A stretch of DNA of 64,000 bases. Source: Sphingobacteriales bacterium (GTDB taxonomy: Bacteria > Bacteroidota > Bacteroidia > Chitinophagales > UBA2359). The position numbers and the translations under genes are program-made. Of this stretch, positions 55,364-64,000 are shown one piece after another. The stretch spans positions 372,001-436,000 of the forward strand of contig JADJTE010000002.1 of NCBI GenBank assembly GCA_016711295.1, read 5' to 3'. The notes under the pieces were generated by a model, which had not been told where the DNA came from, searched no databases, and saw only the letters and a list, made by a program, of their open reading frames with translations. Every line of letters begins with the position of its first letter. The stretch's first letter is position 1.

Positions 55364-56314
55364 ATGGTGCAACTACAACAAGGGCAAGTTATACAATCAA
55401 CCGGCAGTTGGTATCATGTACGCCTCAATGCCGACGGGCGCGTGGTCAAATGCCGCATTAAGGGCAAATTTAGGTTGCAACAACTCAATACGACCAATCC
55501 CGTTGCCGTAGGCGATTATGTGCAATGCCAACCCGAAGACAAAAACGATACTTGGCTTATTGTCGAACTGCTACCGCGCCGCAATTATATTATCCGCAAC
55601 TCGCCCCACAGCCGCCGACAACGCCATATTATAGCTGCCAATATCGACCGCTTGCTCATTATTGTCACATTTTCGCAGCCGCGTACCTCAACCGGTTTCA
55701 TCGACCGCCTTTTGGTCAATGCCGAAATGTACCAAATTCCGACCACGCTCGTTTTTAATAAACAAGACCTATATACCGACGACGATACCACTATGTACGA
55801 GATAGCCAAAGCCGTATATAGCGATAATGGCTATGGCATCTGCCTTGTATCGGCTACTACGGGCTACGGTATCGAAACCTTACAAAATCTGCTGAAAGAG
55901 GGCATCAGCCTTGTGTCGGGGCATTCGGGCGTAGGCAAATCGTCGCTCATCAACAAGTTATGTCCCGAAAAAACCGCGATACCTACCGCCGAAATATCGG
56001 AATATAGCGGCAAAGGACAGCATACCACTACCGTTGCTACTATGCACCCACTACCCAGCGGAGGGGCTATCATCGATACGCCAGGTATCAAAGAGTTTGC
56101 CCTCGGCGACCTACAATCTGACGAAATAGGGCATTTTTTTCCCGAAATACGCGCCTTGCTGCCCCAATGCAAATTTAACGACTGCACCCACCGCAACGAA
56201 CCACAATGTGCCGTGCGACAAGCCGTTGCCGAACACTATATTGCCGAATGGCGGTATCACAATTATCTAAACCTGCTGCAAGATATAGAAAGCCAAAATT
56301 ATTGGGAATTGTAA
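55364..56314 (+). CDS. rsgA: Ribosome small-subunit biogenesis GTPase RsgA
   Basis: Circularly permuted GTPase that checks 30S maturation. 316 residues. OB domain at the N-terminus (GRVVKCRIKGKFRLQQLNTT, PVAVGDYVQC). G4 is TTLVFNKQDLY, then G1 LVSGHSGVGKSSLINKL, switch region YSGKGQHTTTVATMHPLPSG and G3 IIDTPGIKEFALGD. The zinc motif is CKFNDCTHRNEPQCAVRQA. Intact, starting 6 bp after the crotonase, so probably co-transcribed with it. Confidence 0.95.
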   Translation: MVQLQQGQVIQSTGSWYHVRLNADGRVVKCRIKGKFRLQQLNTTNPVAVGDYVQCQPEDKNDTWLIVELLPRRNYIIRNSPHSRRQRHIIAANIDRLLIIVTFSQPRTSTGFIDRLLVNAEMYQIPTTLVFNKQDLYTDDDTTMYEIAKAVYSDNGYGICLVSATTGYGIETLQNLLKEGISLVSGHSGVGKSSLINKLCPEKTAIPTAEISEYSGKGQHTTTVATMHPLPSGGAIIDTPGIKEFALGDLQSDEIGHFFPEIRALLPQCKFNDCTHRNEPQCAVRQAVAEHYIAEWRYHNYLNLLQDIESQNYWEL

Positions 56315-56469
56315 AGGCGCGGATAGAGATAGATGGCGGCGATTATGCGAACTTTCCCAATCAGACGCGCAAAGTAGCGAAATCCTCCGTAGCAAGTGAA
56401 TTTTTGAGTACCAGGTCGAGCGAAACCTATTTGTCATATAAAAACTCAAAACCATTAGAATATCCTGCC

Positions 56470-59395
56470 ATGAAAACAAAAACCTTAATCCCATGGCTCA
56501 TTACCAGCCTCTTGCTTTGCCTATGCCTTAACACTTGGGCGCAAAGCAAACCCACCATCGAAACAGAAATCGGCACACAAACCGAAACCGACCTACCCCC
56601 CAGCTACCGCTATGAACTGAAAAAGAAAGTTTCCGAAATCGTTTTTGACTATCCCGACGAATCGCAACGTAACATTGATAGTCTGCGCAAAACGCGGCAA
56701 CCTGTGGTTGGTACGCAAGAAGTTGCACAAGAAATAGATTTTATGAAACAATCTGTTTGTGAAAAATTGCCCAATGGCGACAAAGTATATCGCCTAAAAT
56801 TCAACTGCGATGCCATATTACAAGCAATTTTTTTCAAAGAACTACAAATCCCGACTGGGGCGGCTATGTATGTCATTTATCCACAAGCAAATTTAGCTCG
56901 AAGATTTGACATAGTAGAAAAAGGTAATTTTGAGCGCAAGCAATTATCGGGAGAATACACTCCAAGTATCATTATTGAATACGTGCAGCCGCGAAAAGTG
57001 AAATTGAAACCTAAAATAATTACACGGTATATAGATTTACTATATGCTGATAAAAATCTTGAAAAAGATGCCGAGAAGAGCAATCATTTGGTTGCAACCC
57101 AAACGTCAAATGTTCGTTGGGCGATTATAGCAGTTTTCCCATGACTAATGCCCTGAAAGATTTGTTAGGCACTTCGGTAGTGAAATTACAGATATATCGC
57201 CCTAGTGGATGTACTGCGACAACTTTACTGGATTGGGGGAGCTACGGGTGCTTTTATCAATAATACCGACAAGCGATTGCTGATACTAACAGCTAATCAT
57301 GTATTAGAAGATTGTTATGAAGCAGGTTCTACTACTAACCCCGTTAAATTAAGAATCAGGTTTAATTATGAACAAAATGCTTGTAGCGATGGAAGTGGTG
57401 TTGCTATATGGTCCGATTACCCACCTGGTACAGGCATAAGCACGGCCATGGACGCTTTTTTGTTAGCCCGCAACCCCGATACTGACATGGCATTATTAGA
57501 AATAACGTCCTTGCCCACAGGGCTTTTCTGACCTATATGCAGCAAGTTTCGATAATTGGTATAACTTACCCGATAAAGGATTTTCTATTCACCACCCACT
57601 GGGGCAGCATAAACGTTTTTCGGTACAAGACAATGAGATAAATACGTCACCTACCGACATTGCAGATGGTATCATAGCTTGCAACCCTACTGGGCTATTG
57701 TTCCACCATGGCTGCCATAGAGAGTAGCCCCACCACCAATAACCCTGACGGTGCATATTTTGCCGTCGATTATGAGGTAGGTGCGCCCACGGGTGCTTCG
57801 TCGGGTTCGCCCTACTTCGATACATACGGCTCTATCATAGGGCAACTCAATGGTGGCAATGCAATCTGTGACGTAGGAGAAGATTATGTAAGTTTTTACG
57901 GTCGCTTGTGGTATGCTTGGGATCATGCCTACGATTTTAATACCAATGGAACGATTGAGGTAGGAGAAGCGCTTCGAAGCACCCTCCAACCGCACTTAGA
58001 CCCACACTTAATAACCGATGGCTTTGTGCCTATGCGCTTGCACGGCTACGATTTGGCAATGTATGACGACTTGACTGATGATAATGCCTTAGAACCAAAC
58101 CTCACAACCACCAATTTTTTTAACAGCCCCGACATTATCAATTGTATTGGAACTACGACTGCTGCATGTTGGGATGATGAATTCGCTTCTGAATAAGGAG
58201 AAAATACCTTAAAAATTACCGTTCAAAATAATTCAACTAATTACTATCCAATATCGGGAGCAGCAGTCAATGCTTATTGGACAATAGCCAGCACAGGCGA
58301 GATGTGGCCCGACCATTGGCGAGCTTTAGACGAAACGGACGATTGTATCAGGGGTAGCTATATAGGTTCGGTCGAAGTGCCAACAAATTTAGCACCAGGT
58401 GATTATACCTCCATAGAACTGCCTTGGACAGCACCCGACTATGCCGATATATTACCTTGCTTAGACGACCCCGAAGAAGGCTCATTTGAGGAACCATTGG
58501 GCGACAATTACCAAATTTGTTACTTAGCCCGACTGATAGACGACAATGACCCCATTATTGGCGAAAAAGACGGAACAATGCTAAACAATGTGCGCAACAG
58601 CAACAATATTGTCACACAAAATAGTTTTTTGCTCTATGTAGATGGTTGGGAAATGCCGCCATTAAGCCCCGAACCCATAGCACCTGTATTGATGTTGGTC
58701 GAGAATAACAACGATTTTTTGACCAATTTAGACATCAAAATAGATAAAATATCGCCAGAAGCGGTAGGCGATTTGGGCGATTATGTGTATTTAGAGGTAA
58801 TATTGAGCCAAGACCTTTGGGACAGGTGGGCAGCGGCGGGCTTTGAGGGCGAAGGTGTGGCTATTATTGACGACCAAAAAGTAAGGGTGTTGAACTTAGA
58901 AACGGCTAAGTTGCTCAATATCCCTTTGAGGCAAATGAGTTTTTTACGCTTGGGTTAAAAGCTACGGCTGTCTATGCAACAGGTGGTAAAAAGCCCTCGG
59001 AAAACCTGCCGCTCGAATATCGTTTTAACGTAACACACGAAGCCAGCGACCCTACCCAAGAAATCAATTCGCCCAGCCCTTGCAATTTTAGGTTCAAAGG
59101 CATAGAACAACTGCATGAAGTAAGCCACCTAAGCAAGCCGACAATTATCTGCCACCCTAATCCTACCCAAAAACAATTGTATATCGAAGTAAAACTACCT
59201 AATACGAACACTATAACCCTTGCATTATTTGACATTCAAGGGCGAAAAATAGCCGATATTGTTTTAAACGACCAACAAGATATGGGCAAACATCAGTATA
59301 GCTATGATATGACAGACCTACCAAAAGGCATATACATTTGTCGCCTACAAACCAATGAGTATTCCGAAAGCCAAAAGATAATAAAATTGGAATAA
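56470..59395 (+). pseudogene. S1 lysyl-endopeptidase-like secreted protease with T9SS domain, many frameshifts and one in-frame stop
   Basis: Pieces in three frames build a secreted protease of about 970 residues. Signal peptide MKTKTLIPWLITSLLLCLCL, cleavage after NTWAQ. A prodomain-like segment follows (IPTGAAMYVIYPQANLARRF). The trypsin-fold catalytic His is in LLILTANHVLEDC (about 57295), Asp in DTDMALLEI (about 57485) and Ser in APTGASSGSPYF (about 57800). GFSIHHPLGQHK also matches the lysyl-endopeptidase (Achromobacter protease I) group. After the catalytic domain come beta-rich regions and a T9SS type A end (IICHPNPTQKQ ... GIYICRLQTNE). Breaks fall near 57115, 57215, 57520, 57705 and 58950; a TAA at 58194-58196 is in frame (FASE, stop, GENTLKI). 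Confidence 0.8.
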
Positions 59396-59416
59396 AACAA
59401 ACCACCGCCAACAATA

Positions 59417-59496
59417 CACAGCCGTCCATAACCCGCATCAGTGGCGCGGGGCGAAATTCGGGCGAATCTCCCGCGCGAAGGCATACGGCGGCTGTG
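59417..59496. other. GC-rich nested hairpin, candidate structured RNA or terminator
   Basis: In the gap after the protease gene, CACAGCCG (59417-59424) pairs perfectly with CGGCTGTG (59489-59496), enclosing GCGCGGG (59444-59450) paired with CCCGCGC (59470-59476). The region is far GC-richer than its surroundings. It begins 21 bp after the protease stop, so a 3'-end structure is likely; no T-run follows. The motif is unknown to me. Confidence 0.4.
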
Positions 59497-59678
59497 CGGA
59501 CGATACCACTATTCTGCGCTTGTTTATTTGTTTCGCTTCGGATAAACCCTAAATAGCTATTGTTTGTTCATGAATAGGGTGGCTGAACTTAGCCCATATC
59601 GATATTCTTGTTCGCCCACCAAAAATACCGCCAACCAATATAACCCGTAAAGGGAAATCCAACGTCCAAAATTATACT

Positions 59679-61314
59679 ATGACCACATTCAAAGGTTTTT
59701 CAAAACTGCCCGCCCCTTATAACGAGGCCTGTTTATGCCTACGAGCCAGGGTCGGCAGCCCGCGCTGCCTTGCAGCAAACCCTCGCCGAACTCAAAGCAT
59801 ACGAAGCCGATTTGCCTATGATTATCGGGGGCAAAGAAGTGCGTACCCAACAGCGTGTAGCGATACACCCGCCTCACGAACTTGCCCATACCTTGGGGTA
59901 TTTTTACAAAGGCGATGCCACGCACGTACAACAAGCCATTGATGCTGCCTTAGCCGCCAAAGAACAATGGGAAAATTTGGCATGGGAGCATCGAGCTGCT
60001 ATTTTCCTAAAAGCCGCTGAACTAATCAGCGGCAAATATCGCTATCGAATCAATGCCGCTACTATGTTAGGGCAATCGAAAAACGCCTACCAAGCCGAAA
60101 TTGATGCCGTATGCGAGCTTGCCGACTTTCTGCGATTCAACGTGCAATATATGTCCGAAATATACGGCGGGCAGCCCGATTCTGCCAAAGGCATCTGGAA
60201 CCGCCTCGAATACCGTCCCTTAGAAGGTTTTGTGCTTGCTATCACGCCGTTCAATTTTACAGCTATTGCAGGCAACCTACCCTCAGCCCCCGCTATGATG
60301 GGCAATGTAGTGGTGTGGAAACCCGCCGAAACACAAATCTATTCCGCCCATATTATTATGGATATTTTCCGCGAAGCAGGTTTGCCCGATGGCGTTATCA
60401 ACCTCATTCATTGCGACGGACCTACAACAGGCAATGTCGTATTTGCACACCCTGATTTTGCGGGTATCCATTTTACGGGTTCTACAGGCACTTTTAATTT
60501 TATGTGGAACACGATAGGAGCTAATATTGCCAATTATCGTAGCTATCCGCGCATTGTGGGCGAAACAGGCGGTAAAGATTTTGTACTTGCCCATCCGTCA
60601 GCCGACCCTACCGTCGTAGCTGTAGGTTTGGCACGAGGCGCATTTGAATATCAAGGGCAAAAATGTTCGGCGGCATCGCGAGCTTATATCCCACAAAGTT
60701 TGTGGGCAGCGGTCAAAGAGCAGTTATGCGCCGATTTAGCCTCTTTTAATATGGGCATAACCGACGATTTTGGCAATTTTATCAATGCAGTTATAGACGA
60801 AAAATCGTTCGACAGCATTACGCGCTATATCGCCGCTGCTCATAATGACCCCCAAGTGCGCATCATAGCGGGCGGTACTTACGATAAAAGCAAAGGTTAT
60901 TTTATAGCTCCTACTGTTATCGAAACGAGCAACCCTCGCTATGTGACGATGTGCGACGAGCTATTCGGTCCCGTACTCACCATTTATGTATATCCCGACG
61001 AGCAGTTTGACGAAACAGTAGAATTGGTCAATACTACGTCTCCCTACGCGCTCACGGGTGCGCTATTTGCCCGCGACCGTTATGTCATAGACCGCGTCGC
61101 CTACGCGCTGCGCCATGCTGCGGGCAATTTTTATATCAACGACAAACCCACAGGTGCTGTTGTCAATCAGCAGCCTTTTGGGGGCGGTAGGGCATCGGGC
61201 ACTAACGACAAAGCGGGTTCGTACCTCAATCTCGTCCGTTGGGTATCGGCGAGGTCGGTCAAAGAAACCTTTGTGCCGCCGACCGATTATCGCTATCCAT
61301 TTTTGGCAAAATAA
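59679..61314 (+). pseudogene. pruA: L-glutamate gamma-semialdehyde dehydrogenase, one frameshift near the start
   Basis: Oxidises glutamate semialdehyde (P5C) to glutamate with NAD in proline breakdown. The ATG at 59679 gives MTTFKGFSKLPAPYNE; an extra G near 59728 shifts the frame, and removing it gives PVYAYEPGSAARAALQQTLA, joining the open frame from 59770. Seen: MIIGGKEVRTQQRVAIHPPH, GFVLAITPFNFTAIAGNLPS, VVWKPAETQIYSAHIIMDIF, HFTGSTGTFNFMWNTIGANI, the general-base Glu in VGETGGKDFVLAH and the nucleophile Cys in YQGQKCSAASRAYIPQSLW. About 545 residues once repaired, the standard length of the monofunctional enzyme. Confidence 0.95.
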
Positions 61315-61391
61315 CTGCCGCACTCCTGCGCTAAATCGGAGGTGTGCGGTGTTTGCTGGTTCCGAATTTCTGCCTATTTTTGTTCTTTTGT

Positions 61392-62433
61392 ATGTTTCGT
61401 TTCGAGCAACCCGCCTATATCTATATCGTTTTGCTATGGATAGCCATAGCCGTGGCGGGCTATTATCTATTGCACCGCCGCCGCCAAGAGATATGGGCAA
61501 GTGTGGGGCAATTGGCAATTGATTCAACGCCTATTGCCCGATTTTTCTGAACAACGCCAACGCCTACGCTATGTGCTGTGGGCGGCGGCATTGGTGTGTA
61601 TAGGTTTGGCTTGACCAAATCCGCAATTGGGCACACCAACCGAAAAAGTGACGCGCAAGGGCATTGATGTAGTAGTGGCATTACACGTATCTAACAGCAT
61701 GTTGGCAGAAGACTTAGCCCCCAACCGCTTAGAGCGCGGCAAGCAAGCCATTGCCAAAATGATAGATAGCATGAAAGACGACCGCTTGGGTTTGGTTGTG
61801 TTTGCGGGTAGTGCGTATCTGCAAATGCCCTTGTCGAGCGACTATAGTGCCGCCAAAATGATGCTGCAAACCATCAATACCGACCTAATGCCAACCCAAG
61901 GCACAGCCATTGGCGAAGCCATAGATGTTGCCCTGCAAGCCTTTGATACCGATAGCGGTGCGGCTACTACCCAAGCAAGCGAGCAACTCAAAAACAAAGC
62001 CATCGTTATTTTGTCTGACGGCGAAGACCACGAAGAAGGGTCTGACATAATGGCGCGAAAAGCCAACGAAGCCCACGTTGCAATTTATACCGTAGGAGTG
62101 GGTATGGAGCAAGGCGGAAAAATACCCGTTGTTGCTAACGGGCGGTGCGTCGATTTTAAGCGCGACGACAACGGCAACGAAGTAGTATCGAAATTGGACG
62201 AAAATGCCTTGCGCGATATAACCCAAATTGGGCAAGGTAGCTATTTCAGCTTGGCAGCAGGCAGCAGCACAGAGATAGACCGACTATTGGCAGCATTAGC
62301 CCAGTTCGAAAAACGCGAGATAGACGACCACGTTTTTACCGACTATGCCGACCAATTTCAATATTTTATAGCCCTTGCTTTGCTGCTGGTAATAGCCGAA
62401 CTAATGCTGCCTACCATAAGGGTAAAAACGTAG
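61392..62433 (+). pseudogene. BatA/BatB-like VWA membrane protein, one frameshift and one in-frame TGA
   Basis: Bacteroidota aerotolerance (Bat) operon-type protein, about 346 residues. The start at 61392 (MFRFEQPAYIYIVLLWIAIA) gives the N-terminal membrane segment. After a break near 61480 the frame reads WGNWQLIQRLLPDFSEQRQR and a second membrane segment LRYVLWAAALVCIGLA. A TGA at 61612-61614 precedes PNPQLGTPTEKVTRKGIDVV. The VWA domain follows with ALHVSNSMLAEDLAPNRLER, TQGTAIGEAIDVALQAF and VILSDGEDHEEG. The MIDAS motif DxSxS reads HVSNS: the first metal ligand Asp is His. The C-terminal membrane helix is FQYFIALALLLVIAELML. No other bat genes are adjacent. Confidence 0.85.
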
Positions 62434-62494
62434 CATTTTCAATTTTGAAAAACGGGTAATCTCGCGCTATTGCCGTTTGTTGTGGGGGGCTTGA

Positions 62495-62581
62495 ACCCGA
62501 GGGGTAAATGAGAACCACGCTAAACGCATTGCAATAGTACAAAAGGAATTTGAAACCTATAAAACTAATCAAAATGACTAA
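62495..62581 (+). pseudogene. 3' remnant of a gene overlapping the methylase start
   Basis: A 28-codon open stretch ending VQKEFETYKTNQND with its TAA overlapping the methylase ATG (ATGACTAA, 62574-62581), the usual sign of translational coupling. Its upstream part is cut by a TGA at 62492 and by unrelated sequence. It looks like the end of a gene that once preceded the methylase in an operon, truncated at the junction or by a sequence error. Confidence 0.4.
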
Positions 62582-64000
62582 CCTAATCCATGTTTTTTAC
62601 AATTTTCTAAATCAAATAGAAATTGCAAAATCGGATTGTCGAACTACTGCTTTTCATTTGTGGAAAACAGATTTTACTGCTATTCACGGCTTTTTAGATA
62701 GCCAAAGGAAGTTAGATATTAGCGGATTGTATGCAACTTATCAAATAGATTGTAGCAATCAAGATGATATTTTCAAGTTAGTTTTTTGTTTGGAAACTTA
62801 CTATACTATCGTCTTGCGTTTATTGGCGTTTAAAGCCGTTTTTAGGGAAGAAGAAATTACTAAACGAATTTTTGAAAAAGATTATTTTTTACAAAAAGGT
62901 ATACAAAACTATACTTGTAAGGCTTATTTTAATTGGTTTTTAGACATAGAAAACATTGAGAATGAATTAAACGAAATAGGAATTGATGAATATTTAGAAA
63001 ATTCGGAAACAGATTTTATTAAAGAAATTTTTGAGGAAGTTTTGCCTTCGCCTGTGCGGCACGCAATGGGCGAATTTTATACACCTGATTGGTTGGCAAA
63101 CTTCACGATACAAACCGTCACAGAGAATGATAAATTTGCACACCAAAAAACATATCTTGACCCTGCTTGCGGTTCGGGTACTTTTTATTTTTTAATGTCA
63201 TCAAACAGTTTCAGCAAAAGTCTGATAATCAGATATTTAAACAAGTTTTTGGAATTGATTTGAACCCTGTTTCTGTCTTGGCAGGCAAGACCAATTACTT
63301 GATTTTATATGCTAAATATTTTGAATTTTCAGAAAGTACGCCTTTGCAAATTCCTATTTTTTATGCTGATGCAATACAAGCAAAATTTGAAACAAGTAAT
63401 ATGTTTTCGGAGCCAAACCTTCAAAGTTTTGAAAACCTTGAAGATTTAAAAAGAGTTGATTATTTGGTAGGGAATCCGCCTTGGGTAAATTGGGAATATT
63501 TACCTACAGATTACAAATTACGTACTGCTCACTTATGGCAATACTACAATTTGTTTGCGGTCAAAGGTTTAGAGGCCAGTTTTATTAAAGAAGATATTTC
63601 TGTTTTGCTTACTTACATTGCCTTAGACAAATATTTGAAAGGTGATGGCAAGTTGGGTTTTGTAGTTAAAGAAACTTTGTTTAAGTCTATCAAACAAGGC
63701 GAAGGTTTCCGAAAATTTAAAATCTTTCCTACCAATACACTTTTAAATCCTTACCGAGTTGATGATTTAACTTTATTTAAACCTTTCAAAGAAGCAGTAA
63801 ATAGAACTGCTTTGCTTTTTATTCAGAAAGGCGAGGCTGTGCAGTACCCAACAAATTACATAGTTTGGCAGCCTTTAAATGGAAAACGAACTTTTGAAAA
63901 TAGTTTTGATATAAAAGAATTGTCTAAATATTTTGAGTTTGTAGCCAAAAGCACAACCTTCTGATTCCCAAAAGCTCAATTCTGGATGGATAACTGTGGA
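62574..64000 (+). pseudogene. N6-adenine DNA methylase of a restriction-modification type system, frameshifted, runs off the edge
   Basis: SAM-dependent adenine methylase, probably type I, IIG or BREX-like. The start at 62574 (MTNLIHVFYNFLNQIEIAKS) is translationally coupled to the remnant upstream. The pre-motif HAMGEFYTPDWLANFTIQTV and the SAM motif LDPACGSGTFYF lie at about residues 160-210. One missing T near 63195 shifts the frame to FGIDLNPVSVLAGKTNYLIL; the catalytic NPPW is in YLVGNPPWVNWEYLPTDYKL, with FVVKETLFKSIKQGEGFRKF beyond. A further shift near 63955 gives SDSQKLNSGWITV, which runs to the edge. The DNA is clearly more AT-rich than the preceding genes, suggesting transfer. Confidence 0.85.

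Noticed and set aside
62461..62520. Possible tRNA 3' end or attachment site (GGGTTCAAGCCC on the minus strand) at the left edge of the AT-rich methylase region
   Set aside because: The sequence resembles a T-loop but flanking bases do not pair into T or acceptor stems, and no matching repeat was seen.
1..64000. Stop-codon reassignment (TAA or TGA as sense) to explain the in-frame stops
   Set aside because: Many intact genes end normally at TAA, TAG or TGA (for example TGA in arsR), and most interrupted genes are broken by indels, not stops.
1..64000. Programmed ribosomal frameshifting as a shared mechanism for the broken genes
   Set aside because: Breaks occur in both directions, at varied runs of A, T, C and G, without a common slippery heptamer or downstream structure, and up to several times per gene.
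1..64000. CRISPR arrays, tRNA and rRNA genes
   Set aside because: No regularly spaced direct repeats, no complete tRNA cloverleaf and no rRNA-like sequence were found by reading both strands.

Overview
The window comes from a member of the Bacteroidota, probably a Saprospiria- or Chitinophagia-like lineage; nothing here fixes the family. The signs are several secreted proteins ending in type IX secretion (T9SS) sorting domains, DUF349 and DUF5683 proteins, the acpP-fabF and parB-DUF5683 pairs, a CBS-protein/outer-membrane-protein/nadK cluster, and many upstream regions carrying the Bacteroidota -7 promoter element TAnnTTTG. Coding density is ordinary and most genes are housekeeping.

Layout. 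1-7.7 kb: fatty-acid synthesis (fabF fragment, acpP), a T9SS-exported protein, a broken subtilase, a DUF349 protein, nadC and an unknown protein. 7.8-9.6 kb: an arsenic-response pair (arsR, arsM) with three similar candidate operators. 9.6-13.4 kb: rnpA and recF diverge, then recN. 13.7-25.5 kb: a membrane-anchored helical-repeat protein, secreted proteins, an M28 lipoprotein, an amino-acid permease, prs, rplY, parB and DUF5683. 25.5-27.2 kb: a complete insertion sequence with a 5-bp target duplication. 28-36.3 kb: cinA, a YdjM-like membrane protein, tilS, a PfkB kinase and nrdA. 36.4-38.1 kb: a second insertion sequence. 38.4-46 kb: an NlpC/P60 lipoprotein, PhoD, a SPOR protein, nadK, a BamA/TamA-like outer-membrane protein and a CBS protein. 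46-53 kb: uvrA, a heptose-phosphate adenylyltransferase, a secreted repeat protein and a META lipoprotein. 53-62.4 kb: a 2-oxo-acid dehydrogenase E2, a crotonase, rsgA, a lysyl-endopeptidase-like protease, pruA and a BatA/BatB-like VWA protein. From 62.5 kb to the edge: an AT-rich DNA methylase that looks transferred.

Two things cut across the window. First, two families of short non-coding elements (about 122 bp, eight copies; about 303 bp, two copies and a fragment) share the termini GTAACTATTTAG...CTAAATAGTTAC. Several copies sit inside 8-bp direct repeats, so they behave like MITEs, yet neither resident insertion sequence has these ends. Second, about 18 otherwise well-conserved genes, including essential ones (nrdA, tilS) and core ones (uvrA, recN, rplY), are broken by one-base indels, mostly in homopolymers, or by single in-frame stops. 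Sequencing or assembly error explains this better than gene decay, so the broken genes are described as the proteins they would encode once repaired. They carry the type 'pseudogene' only because the reading frame is interrupted as given.

No clearly new multi-gene system was found. The best leads are the MITE-like families, the operator-like palindrome at the transposase start of the second insertion sequence, the arsR/arsM operator set, and two candidate structured RNAs.
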